From JAAYXS01 sp964550375 (GTDB taxonomy: Bacteria; Planctomycetota; Phycisphaerae; UBA1845; Fen-1342), in the NCBI GenBank assembly GCA_964550375.1, contig CAZJYX010000008.1, forward strand, positions 76,511 through 140,510: a stretch of 64,000 nucleotides of DNA, in the 5' to 3' direction. Below the pieces are notes generated by a model. That model searched no databases. It saw only the letters and a list, made by a program, of their open reading frames with translations, and was not told where the DNA came from. The position numbers and the translations under genes are program-made. Shown here one piece after another: positions 1-8,828 of this stretch (position 1 is the first letter of the stretch; each line of letters begins with the position of its first letter).

Positions 1-2465
1 TCATCGTCAACAACCCCGAAGTGACCGGCGCGGGATTGAGCAACCCGTCACTGGTCAATCGCCTGCGGTTGATCTTTCGCCTCCCGCCGGTCGAGGACCT
101 GTACCAGCCGCTGCCCATCCTGACTTACGCGGTACAATGGGCGTTGTGGCCGAATTCGGCGGCCGCGGTGCGGCTGGCCGACGTGCTGCTGCACGCGTTC
201 AACGCCTTGTTGCTCTGGCGGGTATTGCGTCAACTGCTGGCACGCCTGCAACCGCGGGCTCCGCAAGAGTTCCTGTCGGGGGTGGCGTGGGTCCTGGCCC
301 TGCTCTGGGCGGTACACCCCGTGCTGGTCAGCACCTGGGCGGCGGACATGGGCCGCACGCACATGATGTCCGCGACGTTCGCACTGCTGTCGCTGCGCTG
401 GCACCTGCGGTCACTGGCACTCGGCGGGCAGCGCTGGTTCCTTCCGGCGATCCTGGCGCTGCTCGGGGCAATGTTGTGCAAGCCAATCGTCGGGTGGGTG
501 CTGCTGGTGGCGGTTCTAGAAGGCGTGTTGCTTGGCTGGCGCCGCGCGCTCGGGGCGGCGCGGTTGTGGATCGTGGCGGTCGTGTGCGCCGCGTTTGCCA
601 TCCTGACGTACTGGACGAGCCAGCGGGCCGGCCTGCTGGAGGACGCCGCCGCCGGTCTTTTCGGCGATCCGTTGGCCCGCAGTGCCTTAGCGGTGTGGCT
701 GTATGTTCGCAACCTCGTGGCACCCTTCCAGTTGTCCTGGTGGCACCCGCCCGACCCGCGAACCCATTGGGCCAACCCGTTCGTGTGGCTCGGTTTGCTG
801 CTGGCCGCCGCCAGCGTTGCGCACGCGGCGTGGGGGTATCGCCGGTCGGCCAATCTGGCGGCCGCAGTGGGCTGGGCCTGGTGCTGGGCCCTGCTGCTGC
901 CGGTGATCGGCCTGGTCGGAGCACGCGAGGCCGCCGCGACGGATCGTTACCTGTACCAGCCGCTGATGGGCGTGCTGTGCGTGTTCGGGGCGGTGCTGCT
1001 GAGGCTGCTGGGACGGCTTCCGTCGTCGCGCGTCCGAATGGCGAGACATCTGGTGACGGCCGGCGGCGCTGGTCTGGCCGCAGTCCTGGTGCTGTCTGCT
1101 CTGCCACACACGCATGCCTTCCGCAGCACAATCCGCCGGGGAGAGTGGCTGGTCAGATTGAACCCGGGGGATCCGCGGGCCCTTGAGGCGTTGGCCAACG
1201 CCTACAACTTCGCTACGAATCGGCCCCTGCCGGCCGACGATCTGGCGAAGGTGCCCGCCGGCACCGGCCGGTACCCCTACTTCCTGGAGCGGACCATTAC
1301 GACCCTGCGCACCGCGGCCGCCGCTTCGAACCTGGAACTGTACTTTCCGGGCCCGGAGGACCGGGCGCCATTCCACCGGCGGCTGTCCAACCTGTTCAAG
1401 CTGACCGGGCAGTTCGAGGAGTCACTGGCGCAAGCGCGGATCGCGCACGAAATGCAGCCGGACGTGTTCTTCACCTGGCTGCGGCTGGCCCACGCGTACC
1501 ACGGGTTGGGACGCTGGGATGAGGCCCAGGCGGCGTACAAGCGCTGCGAGACGCTGCTACCCGATGACCCGGGCACGCGCGCCACTCATTTCACTGACTT
1601 CGGCTATCTGCTGCTGTTTGACCTCGAGCGCCCGACGGAGGCGGTTGACAAGTTCCGGGCCGCCGTAGAAACCGGCGTGGCGCGTGACCTGGCGTACATA
1701 GGCTTGGCCCGTTGCGAGATTCTCGTCGGCCATGGAGCCACGGGCCGCGACTTGGTGCTGGGTGTCCTCGACCGCAACCCACAGGACGCCCTGGCCGGCC
1801 TCACGCTGGCACTGTACCACCTTTCCAGCCGCAACTGGGACGAGGCGGCGCAACTATACGCCGGGATCGCCGCGGCCTACACCCACGTGTACTGGCAGTT
1901 CCCGTGGTACTACGAGGCACTGCGAGGGCTGCAATCGGCCGCCCTGCGTACCGGCCGGCTAAGGGAGGCCGTCCTGGCGTGGGATGAGGCCGTCCAGCGC
2001 CATCCGAGTAGCCTGGAACTACGCGCCTTTCGGTTGTGGGCACTGGCCTGCGAGGGTCGCACGGACGTTACAAACGCCGCCACCGCCCTGCTCGCTGACG
2101 ACCCGTCCAACGCCCTGGTCGGCCTGACACTGGCGTTGCAGGAGTTGCGTGCCGGTCGCGCCGACCGGGCGTGTGACCTCATCAGGGGGTCCCGGCGGGG
2201 CGTCGCGCCGCCGCGCTCGCGAGCGTTTGACCGCGCGCTGGTGGCCCTGCGGGTGTTGCGTGAGCGTGGGGACCTGCCCGCTGAGGCACAACTGGCGGAG
2301 GCCGTGCTGTATGCGACCAGCGGTGACGCCGCGCGTGGGCGCACGCTGATTACCGAGTATCTACGTGATCAGGACGACCCGGCCAGGCGGGCGCTGGCCG
2401 ATGGGTTGCTGGAGGAGTTGGAAGCGGAAGGGGGTGGGATTGGGCAGGTTGGTGACGGCAAATAA
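1..2465 (+). CDS. GT-C/TMTC-like membrane protein with C-terminal TPR repeats (5' partial)
   Basis: The reading frame is open from the window's left edge, so the true start lies upstream; the GTG at 21 is only the first start-like codon inside the window. The first ~380 residues hold many hydrophobic helices and two landmarks of TMTC/PMT-like GT-C proteins: an HPV...GRTHMMSA segment (family form HPVHTE..GRADLL) and a TDRYLYQP segment (family form ADRYLYLP). From about residue 400 to 790 the protein is soluble, helical and TPR-like (for example LRLAHAYHGLGRWDEAQAAYKRCE). It is probably an integral membrane glycosyltransferase-like protein with a periplasmic or cytoplasmic TPR domain. The substrate cannot be told from the sequence. 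Confidence 0.8.
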   Translation, partial: IVNNPEVTGAGLSNPSLVNRLRLIFRLPPVEDLYQPLPILTYAVQWALWPNSAAAVRLADVLLHAFNALLLWRVLRQLLARLQPRAPQEFLSGVAWVLALLWAVHPVLVSTWAADMGRTHMMSATFALLSLRWHLRSLALGGQRWFLPAILALLGAMLCKPIVGWVLLVAVLEGVLLGWRRALGAARLWIVAVVCAAFAILTYWTSQRAGLLEDAAAGLFGDPLARSALAVWLYVRNLVAPFQLSWWHPPDPRTHWANPFVWLGLLLAAASVAHAAWGYRRSANLAAAVGWAWCWALLLPVIGLVGAREAAATDRYLYQPLMGVLCVFGAVLLRLLGRLPSSRVRMARHLVTAGGAGLAAVLVLSALPHTHAFRSTIRRGEWLVRLNPGDPRALEALANAYNFATNRPLPADDLAKVPAGTGRYPYFLERTITTLRTAAAASNLELYFPGPEDRAPFHRRLSNLFKLTGQFEESLAQARIAHEMQPDVFFTWLRLAHAYHGLGRWDEAQAAYKRCETLLPDDPGTRATHFTDFGYLLLFDLERPTEAVDKFRAAVETGVARDLAYIGLARCEILVGHGATGRDLVLGVLDRNPQDALAGLTLALYHLSSRNWDEAAQLYAGIAAAYTHVYWQFPWYYEALRGLQSAALRTGRLREAVLAWDEAVQRHPSSLELRAFRLWALACEGRTDVTNAATALLADDPSNALVGLTLALQELRAGRADRACDLIRGSRRGVAPPRSRAFDRALVALRVLRERGDLPAEAQLAEAVLYATSGDAARGRTLITEYLRDQDDPARRALADGLLEELEAEGGGIGQVGDGK

Positions 2466-2497
2466 TCGCAATTCTGCGCGAATTCTGAAATCGAATG

Positions 2498-2525
2498 TTG
2501 AAACGTGAGGCAGGGTTGTTATACT
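2498..2525 (+). promoter_or_regulatory. Sigma70-type promoter of candidate sRNA
   Basis: TTGAAA at 2498-2503 and TATACT at 2520-2525 are separated by 16 bases. The expected transcription start is near 2532. No protein gene follows on this strand before an intrinsic terminator at 2611-2664. Confidence 0.45.
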
Positions 2526-2531
2526 GCATGG

Positions 2532-2664
2532 TGTTGAGAATGTGATAGTAGACGCGAAGTGCTGATCAACCGATAAGTGCTTTGCCTACAATGACTTGCT
2601 TCCACTCGCTGCGGCACCCTCAGACCGCGCCAATACCCACCGGGGTGCCGCACGCCTTTTTTTT
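2532..2664 (+). ncRNA. Candidate intergenic small RNA, ~130 nt
   Basis: This segment lies between a promoter-like pair (2498-2525) and a strong intrinsic terminator (2611-2664), in the 248-bp gap between the TPR protein and the minus-strand Rrf2 gene. It has no credible ORF. A direct repeat AAGTGCT occurs at about 2557 and 2575. It does not show the conserved pieces of tmRNA, RNase P RNA or SRP RNA. The alternative is that it is only the 3' UTR and terminator of the upstream gene. Confidence 0.4.
2611..2664 (+). terminator. Intrinsic terminator
   Basis: GCGGCACCC (2611-2619) pairs perfectly with GGGTGCCGC (2643-2651). Five bases later comes a run of eight T (2657-2664). It would end the upstream TPR gene transcript, the candidate sRNA, or both. 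Confidence 0.75.
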
Positions 2665-2713
2665 GCGCACGGCGCATCTTCTGCGGGTTTGACGCTGGAT
2701 AATAGATCAGCGA

Positions 2714-3157
2714 TTAGCTCGTCAGCATTTCTCGTGGAGTTGCCTGGTCGGCACTCGCGAGGTCGGCAATCGTGCGATCCTTGAGGTACTCACGCACCTG
2801 GCCCGCCAGATCGGCGAATACCCGATCAACGGACTTCAGGACAAAATCCTCCCCGCGCTCGCTCCCGAGCGAGTCCGATCCGGCATCGATGGACCCGTCG
2901 ATCGCCTCCACGATGTCCAGCAGCGCGATGGAATCTGGAGCGCGCGTCAGCCGGAAACCACCCCGTGGACCGCGATCCGAGTGCAGGATGTTCGCGCGGG
3001 CCAACTGCGTTAGAACCTTCGCGGCGTAGGCGGCCGGCAGCTTCAGGCAGCGCGCGATTTCGCCGGCCTGAACGTCCGCCACGCCCTCCTGTTGCTGCCG
3101 CCGAGCGATTTCTATGACCGCCAGCATGGCATACGTTGACGCTTTTGTTCTGAACAT
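2714..3157 (-). CDS. Rrf2/BadM-family transcriptional regulator
   Basis: A 147-aa protein when started at the ATG at 3157 (MFRTKAST); a longer frame to 3253 has no family-like N terminus. It has the Rrf2 layout: N-terminal winged helix (KASTYAMLAVIEIAR, then EIARCLKLPAAYAAKVLTQLARANILHSDRGPRGGFRL), then the conserved DIVEAIDG segment and a dimerisation helix. The three cysteines that ligate the Fe-S cluster in IscR/NsrR/RsrR are absent after the wing (SDSLGSERGED instead), so this is a cluster-free or differently sensing Rrf2 member. It is transcribed divergently from a kinase gene and may regulate itself through the palindrome in its promoter. Confidence 0.88.
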   Translation of the reverse strand: MFRTKASTYAMLAVIEIARRQQQEGVADVQAGEIARCLKLPAAYAAKVLTQLARANILHSDRGPRGGFRLTRAPDSIALLDIVEAIDGSIDAGSDSLGSERGEDFVLKSVDRVFADLAGQVREYLKDRTIADLASADQATPREMLTS

Positions 3158-3271
3158 CGGTCTGACCCTGTCAAATGACCGAAGCCTCCGCGTTGCGAAT
3201 CGCAGACATGACATGACTCGCGCGACGGCGAGCTTCCGTGGCCCCCAAGGCACACTACTCCCTACTTAGAT

Positions 3272-3299
3272 ATTATGGGCCCAAATTACGTAATGGCAA
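3272..3299 (-). promoter_or_regulatory. Promoter of the Rrf2 gene with an internal palindrome
   Basis: On the minus strand TTGCCA (3294-3299) and CATAAT (3272-3277) are spaced by 16 bases. The perfect 10-bp palindrome ATTACGTAAT (3285-3294) fills part of the spacer and touches the -35, a usual place for a repressor operator. That Rrf2 binds it is inference. Confidence 0.5.
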
Positions 3300-3329
3300 G
3301 TTGCGGGATCGGAATTCCCGCGGATTATA

Positions 3330-4154
3330 ATGCCAACCGTGAAGCTGAGCGCAAGAACCCCCCCGCCGGTCGCCGGCCCAACAGGCCGCCTGAGACACCC
3401 CTGGCTCTACGCCCTGCCGGGAGGCAAGCTCCCCGCAGTGGTCGTTTGCGGAGGGCGGCGGTACCACCACGTGTCCACCTACAAGCACGACTTCTTCGCG
3501 GCCACCGGCCTGTACCAGTGCGGCGACGAGCTGGCTGTACTCAAGCTGGGGCGAACCACGCCTTTTCTCGGCTTGCCGATGGACTGGGCGGGCCGGCTTC
3601 TGGAAGGACGTGAGCTCAAGCTGCTGGAGTGCGTCCGGGATGTGCCGGGCGTGCCCCGTGTGATTGGGCGGGTCGGACGCAACGGGCTGCTCCGCGAGTT
3701 CGTGCCCGGCCACCCATTGGGGCGGCGTGAACACGTATCCGACGAGTTCTTCGATGAGTTGCGGGCGCTGCTCAGCCGGCTGCACTTGCGCGACGTAGCC
3801 TACGTCGATCTCAACAAACGCCAAAACATCCTGGTTGGTGACGATGGCCGCCCACGCCTGATAGATTTCCAGATAGCGCTGTGTTTGCCGGCCACCGGTT
3901 GGCGCCGCGTGGCGCCAGTGCGTTGGCTGCTGGCGCGTTTCCAGCGGGCGGACGACTATCACTACCTCAAGCACAAGCGCCGTCTGCGGCCCGACCTGCT
4001 AACGCCCGCTGAGCACGCCCAACTCGAGCGCATCAGCATCTGGATCAGGCTCCACCGCTGCATGGCGCGGCCGCTGACGCACTTGCGCCGGCGAACGCTG
4101 AGCCGCCTGCAGAAGACCGAGTCGGTTGAGGTGCCGGGGTCGGACGCGAAATGA
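3330..4154 (+). CDS. LPS-kinase-like (WaaP/Kdo kinase-type) small protein kinase fold
   Basis: 274 aa from the ATG at 3330 (a GTG at 3339 is also possible). It carries a minimal eukaryotic-like kinase fold of the type found in Kdo/WaaP kinases: a beta-3 lysine in AVLKLGR, an acidic C-helix region (GRELKLLECV), a catalytic loop YVDLNKRQNILV (D and N at HRD/N positions) and a metal-binding D in RLIDFQ (DFG position). The likely role is phosphorylation of a lipopolysaccharide or other surface glycan on the cytoplasmic face of the inner membrane, consistent with lpxB elsewhere in the window. A TATAAT at 3326-3331 overlaps the annotated ATG, so a leaderless start at GTG 3339 is conceivable. Confidence 0.7.
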   Translation: MPTVKLSARTPPPVAGPTGRLRHPWLYALPGGKLPAVVVCGGRRYHHVSTYKHDFFAATGLYQCGDELAVLKLGRTTPFLGLPMDWAGRLLEGRELKLLECVRDVPGVPRVIGRVGRNGLLREFVPGHPLGRREHVSDEFFDELRALLSRLHLRDVAYVDLNKRQNILVGDDGRPRLIDFQIALCLPATGWRRVAPVRWLLARFQRADDYHYLKHKRRLRPDLLTPAEHAQLERISIWIRLHRCMARPLTHLRRRTLSRLQKTESVEVPGSDAK

Positions 4155-4313
4155 GCGTGGGGCCGCACGGTGTTGCCGGTCGCCTGCATTTCCTGACAAC
4201 GGCGGCTAGTCGGATAATGTCGCGTGTATTACACTGTTCGGGCTGATGGCGGCCGCCTGCTGGGTCAGGTGGCCCTTGTCGGGACCAGGGAGCTGCAAGA
4301 CGAGGTTTTGACC

Positions 4314-4787
4314 ATGATGAGAATGCTCATCGCCGCTGTGACCGTCGGGATATTGGTGGGAACGACCGGGTGTGCGCACAACGCCATTGTCGCGAACAAC
4401 GCCATGCGGGTCGGCGTGTTCTACGGCGACGTAGGAGTGAAGGGCGATGCGAACAACGTGACGATCATGCGGGGCTCACGCGTCCCGAAGCTCTCGATTC
4501 TGGGCAACCAGAATATGGTGACCGTGGAGGAGGGCGTGACGCTGGCGCACGTCGAGTTCTGGGGGCTCGATAACACCGTCAGTATTCCCGAAACGCTGAC
4601 GATCCGTATCACGGAGATGGGGCGCGGCCACCAGATAATCCGCCGGCAAACCCTTTGGCGCGAGGAGCCCCGCGAGCTGAACTACTACCCGCCCGCTGCA
4701 GCCGCGGAAGAACATCCCTGGCACCCGGACGCCCAGACTGAGCCGCCCGACGTCACCGTACCCCAGGACGCCAGCACGTTGGAGTGA
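4314..4787 (+). CDS. DUF3060-like lipoprotein
   Basis: 157 aa from the ATG at 4314; the frame is open further upstream (to 4224), but this start places a clean lipoprotein signal at the N terminus (MMRMLIAAVTVGILVGTTGC, lipobox GTTGC). The middle is built of short beta-like repeats of the form GDANNVTIM / GNQNMVTV / GLDNTVSI, typical of DUF3060-like right-handed beta solenoids. The C terminus is proline- and acid-rich. Probably an outer-membrane or periplasmic lipoprotein of unknown function. Confidence 0.7.
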   Translation: MMRMLIAAVTVGILVGTTGCAHNAIVANNAMRVGVFYGDVGVKGDANNVTIMRGSRVPKLSILGNQNMVTVEEGVTLAHVEFWGLDNTVSIPETLTIRITEMGRGHQIIRRQTLWREEPRELNYYPPAAAAEEHPWHPDAQTEPPDVTVPQDASTLE

Positions 4788-4953
4788 CGTACCGGCCAGC
4801 GACTGAGCGGCGCACACGTACAGCCACGCATAAACACACGCCATGTCCGCCCTGAACCGGCCGGCCGCGGTGCGTGACGAACGCGCGACGTCGCGGCCTG
4901 TTCGGGGATCAGCGGCACGCGCGAGGTGCCGGCGATCACTGCGCGACGAACTG

Positions 4954-6753
4954 CTAAAACGGCCAAAACAGCGGGATGACCGCGACCGCCAGAATCCACA
5001 ACAGCACGTTCAGCGGCAGGCCCACGCGCAGGAAATCCGCGAAGCGGTAGCCACCCGGGCCGAAAACCATCATATGCGTCTGGTAGCCGATCGGCGTCGC
5101 GAAGCCGAACGAAGCGCCGAAGATGACCGCCATGGCGAAGCCGCGCGCGTCAACCCCCAACTCACCCGCCACGGAAACGGCCAGCGGAAAGAGTAGCGCG
5201 GCCGCGGCGGCGTTGGTGACGATCTCCGTGAAGATGACCGTGACGAGGTAGACCGCCGCGAGCGCGGCCAGCGGCCCCCAGGCCGAAGTCAGCCCGACCA
5301 GCGTGTGCGCCAGTGCTGTCGCGGCCCCGGAGGCCTTCAAGGCCTCGCCCAGCCCCAGTGCCGCGGCAATCGCCAAGAGCACGTCCCATTGCACGTAGCG
5401 GCGCGCCACACCCGCCGAAACGCAACCGGTGCCGATCATCAGCCCGGCCACCGCCAGCGCTGCCACCACCACCGGAATCACGCCCGTTATCAGCAGCACG
5501 ATCAGCAAGGCCAGCAGGAACAGCGCCACGAAGGCGCGCTGGTGGCGCACCGGCCGGGCATCCTCGACGCTGCTGACGAGGTAGAAGTCGGCGTTGTTGC
5601 AGTGCGCCGGAACGAAATGCGGTCCCGTCTGCAGCAGCAGCGTGTCGCCGCGCCGCACGACGATGTCGCCGACGCGGCCGGTCAGCCGGGTGCCGCCCCG
5701 GTGCACAGCCACCACGGCGGCGTTGTACATGGCCCGGAAGTTCGAATCACGAATGGTCCGGCCAATCAATGGCGAGGTGCCCGAGACAACCGCTTCGCAG
5801 TACCGCCGCTCGCCGGCCGGCCCCCCGGCGGCCCCGTTCTCCTCATGCTCCTCGCTCACGAGTCCCGGTATGCGCTCCAGATCCACAATCGTGCCGACGA
5901 CCCCGGCGAAAGTGAGCCGATCTTGCGCCTGCAGGATCTCGTCCGGCTCGACCGGGGCGATGATGCGGTCCTCGCGCTGGATCTCAATCAGGAACAAGCC
6001 CGGCAGCCGGCGTAGACCCGCTTGCTCGACGGTCAGCCCAACCAGACGCGACCCCGGCTCAATGCGCATGTTGGCCAGGTACTCGCGGGCGTGTGCCCCC
6101 ATTTCCACCAGCAAATCGCGCCGATCCGGCAGCAGGCGCCGACCGACCAGCGCCAGGTACGCCAACCCGACCACCACGGCCAACAGCCCGACCCGCGCCG
6201 GCTCAAAAAACCCCAGCGGGGCTAGGCTCGGTGTCTGCGCCATCAACCCGCTGACAATCAGGTTCGTGCTGGTGCCAATCAGCGTGCAAGCTCCGCCCAG
6301 CAGCGTGATATACGACAGCGGCATCAGCAGCCGGGAGGGCGAAACGCCATGCCGGCGGCACCAGTCGCTCACGATTGGTAGCAGCATGGCCACGACCGCC
6401 GTGTTATTCAGGAAGGCTGACAGCAGCGTTACCTGCGGCGCGAGCCGGGTCAGTGCCGTCCCGCCGGTCCGCGCCGTCCCGAGCATTCCGCGCCCCAGCC
6501 GGTCAAGCGCTCCGGTTTCCCGCAAACCGGCCGCCACGACGAACATGCCGGCAATCGTTAGCATCCCCGGATTCGCGAAGCCGCTCAGCAGCTCCGCCGG
6601 CGTGATGATGCCCAGCACCGCCACCAGCACGGCGCCGGCCAGCAGCAGCACATCCGGCGTGGCCAACCCGCGCAGCATCGCCAGGAACACCCCGACGATC
6701 ACTGCCACCGTTACCCAGCCTTCCCAAGTCAACCAACCAGCTCCAATCGTCAT
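4954..6753 (-). CDS. SLC13/DASS-family permease with TrkA-C (RCK_C) domains
   Basis: 599 aa from the ATG at 6753 (an in-frame ATG at 6762 adds three residues). About five hydrophobic helices come first, including FLNNTAVVAMLLP and GTSTNLIVSG, the paired Asn-Thr signatures of SLC13/ArsB-like carriers. A cytoplasmic insert (about residues 210-390) has two TrkA-C-like units (IEPGSRLVGLTVEQAGLRRLPG..; SGTSPLIGRTIRDSNFRAMYNAAVVAV). The C-terminal half repeats the membrane unit with TEIVTNAAAAALLFP and GASFGFATPIGYQTHMMV. It is a sodium- or proton-coupled anion (sulfate/dicarboxylate) transporter at the inner membrane; the exact substrate is not visible. Confidence 0.88.
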   Translation of the reverse strand: MTIGAGWLTWEGWVTVAVIVGVFLAMLRGLATPDVLLLAGAVLVAVLGIITPAELLSGFANPGMLTIAGMFVVAAGLRETGALDRLGRGMLGTARTGGTALTRLAPQVTLLSAFLNNTAVVAMLLPIVSDWCRRHGVSPSRLLMPLSYITLLGGACTLIGTSTNLIVSGLMAQTPSLAPLGFFEPARVGLLAVVVGLAYLALVGRRLLPDRRDLLVEMGAHAREYLANMRIEPGSRLVGLTVEQAGLRRLPGLFLIEIQREDRIIAPVEPDEILQAQDRLTFAGVVGTIVDLERIPGLVSEEHEENGAAGGPAGERRYCEAVVSGTSPLIGRTIRDSNFRAMYNAAVVAVHRGGTRLTGRVGDIVVRRGDTLLLQTGPHFVPAHCNNADFYLVSSVEDARPVRHQRAFVALFLLALLIVLLITGVIPVVVAALAVAGLMIGTGCVSAGVARRYVQWDVLLAIAAALGLGEALKASGAATALAHTLVGLTSAWGPLAALAAVYLVTVIFTEIVTNAAAAALLFPLAVSVAGELGVDARGFAMAVIFGASFGFATPIGYQTHMMVFGPGGYRFADFLRVGLPLNVLLWILAVAVIPLFWPF

Positions 6754-6940
6754 GCGGCACACCGGCCGCGGCGTTTCGCGAAGGGCACCCTGCCGCGCCA
6801 GGCCGGCAGTGTCACCGACGCGCCGCGCGGTTTCAAGCGGCGCCGCGGTCAGCCGAGACGGTCTGCGAAGGCTGGTCGCTGCCCGCGCAAGCCCCTATAA
6901 CACGCACACAAGACTCGCCGAACCAGCCGCCTGACCACGG

Positions 6941-7636
6941 ATGAACTCGATGCCACCAGCCACGCCGTCCTGTCCCGATCGCCACGAGCAGGTCAAGCAC
7001 GCCGCGCGCTCACATTTTGACCGCTGGGCCGATTCCTATGACCGCTCGCGCCTCAGCGAACTGGTCTTCTTTCCCAGCATCCGGGCCTGCTGGGAAGAGC
7101 TTACCCACTGGCAAGGCCGACGCGGCGGCGGCCCCTACCAACTTCTGGACGTCGGCTGCGGCACGGGCAATCTGCTGATCTCTCTGCTGGACGACCCGCA
7201 GGCCCAGCGCCTCATCGGCCTGGATTACTCCGAAGAAATGGTGAGTCGGTTGCAGCGCAAGATCGCCGCCGGCGGATCGCCCGACCGCCTGCACGTGCTG
7301 CACGGCGACGCCGAGCACCTGCCGTTTGACGACGCCAGCCTGGACGTCCTGACATGCTGCAACTCGTTCCACCACTATCCGCACCAGGCGGCCGTAGTGC
7401 GCGAGTTCCGGCGTGTGCTACGACCGGGCGGCCTGCTGATCCTGATCGACGGCTTCCGCGACAACGTGATCGGCTGGGTGATATTCGACGTGGCGGTTAC
7501 CATGGTCGAGGGAATGGTGCATCACGCCAGTTGGTCGGAGGTGCGCGCCATGCTTGAACAGGCCGGCTTCAACGGCATCCAGCAGCGCAAGGTCAACGTG
7601 CTGGCGCCGCTGCTGGTCAGCGTGGCGACGTGCTGA
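6941..7636 (+). CDS. Class I SAM-dependent methyltransferase (UbiE/Methyltransf_11 type)
   Basis: 231 aa. Motif I is LLDVGCGTGNLL (about residues 67-78), followed by the acidic loop GLDYSEEMVSRL, the post-II segment GDAEHLPFDDASLDVLTC and motif III-like EFRRVLRPGGLLILID. These are the hallmarks of Methyltransf_11/UbiE enzymes. The substrate is unknown. An ATG nine bases downstream (6950) is an alternative start. The 3' end overlaps the end of the convergent ispE gene by 20 bases. Confidence 0.85.
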   Translation: MNSMPPATPSCPDRHEQVKHAARSHFDRWADSYDRSRLSELVFFPSIRACWEELTHWQGRRGGGPYQLLDVGCGTGNLLISLLDDPQAQRLIGLDYSEEMVSRLQRKIAAGGSPDRLHVLHGDAEHLPFDDASLDVLTCCNSFHHYPHQAAVVREFRRVLRPGGLLILIDGFRDNVIGWVIFDVAVTMVEGMVHHASWSEVRAMLEQAGFNGIQQRKVNVLAPLLVSVATC

Positions 7637-8522
7637 CCTCAGGCTGATCGGCCGGCGGCGGCTCCCAGACGCGCACGCGTTCGACACGCAGGTCCGGCAT
7701 GACTTGGCGCAGCTTGTTCTCAGCAACCGTGATGACCGGGCTGCCCTCGGCTTCCAGACAGAAGAACGCCGACCCCGACCCGCTCATCCAGACCGGCAGC
7801 GGGCAGGCCGCGCGCAGTTCGCTGGCAAAATCCGCCAATTCGCGGCTGATTGCGACAGCCGGCTCCTCCAGGTCGTTGAACAACAGGTCCGCCAGCCGTT
7901 CGGGCTGCGCCAAGCCCGCCACCACGAAACCGACCTCCGGGCGCACGGCTTGCTCGCCGCGGCGGTCCCAGGCGGCGTAGACGGCCGGCGTCGCGCTGTG
8001 AATGCCCGGCAGAAAGAGCAGCAACTCAGCAGCGAGGCACGCCTCGACCGGCTCCACGAGTTCGCCCCGTCCCCGCATAACGCACAGCGGCCCGCGGAAG
8101 AACAGCGCCACATCCGAACCGATCTCGGCGCCCAGGGCGACCAGTTCCGCCTCCGGCAGCCGGCTTCCCAGCAGGTCATTCAGCATTGCCAGTACCGTGG
8201 CGGCGTTCGAGCTGCCGCCGCCCAACCCCGACCCGGCGGGGATCCGCTTCTGAATGTCGATGTGCCCCCCTACCGGCCCGCCGACCCGCTCTGCAAACCG
8301 AACAGCCGCCCGCACCGCCAGGTTGCATTCGTCGCACGGGATGGCCGGATCGCTGCACGTCACCGTCCACCCCGTCTGCTCGCCCAGCGCGATGGTCACG
8401 CGATCGGCCAGGGAGACACACGCCACCAGCGATTCGAGATCATGAAAACCATCCGGACGCCGGCCGGTGACTCGCAGCGTCAGGTTGATCTTGGCGGGCG
8501 ATAGTCTGGTCAGTGTTTGCAT
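7617..8522 (-). CDS. ispE: 4-diphosphocytidyl-2-C-methyl-D-erythritol kinase
   Basis: 301 aa from the ATG at 8522; the frame stays open to 8900 but upstream residues are not family-like. It is a GHMP kinase: SPAKINLTLRVTGRRPDGFHDLESL at the N terminus and the ATP-binding loop PAGSGLGGGSSNAATVLAMLN, with a C-terminal MSGSGSAFF glycine motif. It phosphorylates CDP-methylerythritol in the MEP isoprenoid pathway. A long upstream region (8523-8856) contains a promoter and an intrinsic terminator, so ispE may be under attenuation or lie behind a separate ncRNA. Confidence 0.93.
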   Translation of the reverse strand: MQTLTRLSPAKINLTLRVTGRRPDGFHDLESLVACVSLADRVTIALGEQTGWTVTCSDPAIPCDECNLAVRAAVRFAERVGGPVGGHIDIQKRIPAGSGLGGGSSNAATVLAMLNDLLGSRLPEAELVALGAEIGSDVALFFRGPLCVMRGRGELVEPVEACLAAELLLFLPGIHSATPAVYAAWDRRGEQAVRPEVGFVVAGLAQPERLADLLFNDLEEPAVAISRELADFASELRAACPLPVWMSGSGSAFFCLEAEGSPVITVAENKLRQVMPDLRVERVRVWEPPPADQPEVSTSPR

Positions 8523-8583
8523 GTCAGCAGGGAAGATGCCGTCGCCGGGGAGGCTGGTCAACCGCAGGCGCGCCCGCGCATAG

Positions 8584-8610
8584 AAAAAGCCCGGCCAAAC
8601 TGAACCGGGC
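8584..8610 (-). terminator. Intrinsic terminator upstream of ispE
   Basis: On the minus strand GCCCGG (8610-8605) and CCGGGC (8594-8589) form a 6-bp stem with a 10-nt loop, followed directly by TTTTT (8588-8584). It lies 62 bases before the ispE start codon and 212 bases after the likely start of a minus-strand transcript. Confidence 0.55.
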
Positions 8611-8822
8611 CCCCCCGCCGGGGTCATGCCGACTCGGCGTGAAGCCGCTTCCGGGGCGCGCCTCCCGGCACGCCCCCGACCGTAGCGGAGCAAACCAGGC
8701 CGCTCTTCGCACTGCCGCACAGGTACCGGCGAGTCGCGGCCAGACCGTCGAAACCCCGGACAGAGGCACGGCCGGTCAGCCGGTGGCCCCTGCCAGGACC
8801 GATCGGCGACCGCGCCGCATAT
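8584..8822 (-). ncRNA. Candidate structured RNA or attenuated leader upstream of ispE
   Basis: This fills most of the 368-bp gap between prfA and ispE. It runs from just after a TATAAT promoter (8829-8856) to the terminator at 8584-8610. It is very GC-rich with many short self-complementary stretches and no convincing ORF. It could be a stand-alone ncRNA of about 240 nt or a long ispE leader with premature termination. I could not match it to a known RNA family by eye. Confidence 0.4.
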
Positions 8823-8828
8823 AGAACT

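Noticed and set aside
4300..6934. Long plus-strand frames (for example 5594-6934) opposite the SLC13 gene
   Set aside because: They lie antisense to a clear permease gene, are rich in Arg/Pro/Ser typical of shifted GC-rich frames, and show no domain or usual start.
7617..7636. 20-base convergent overlap of the methyltransferase and ispE, and an equal 20-base overlap at 14870-14889
   Set aside because: Both are normal for compact bacterial genomes; equal length is likely coincidence.
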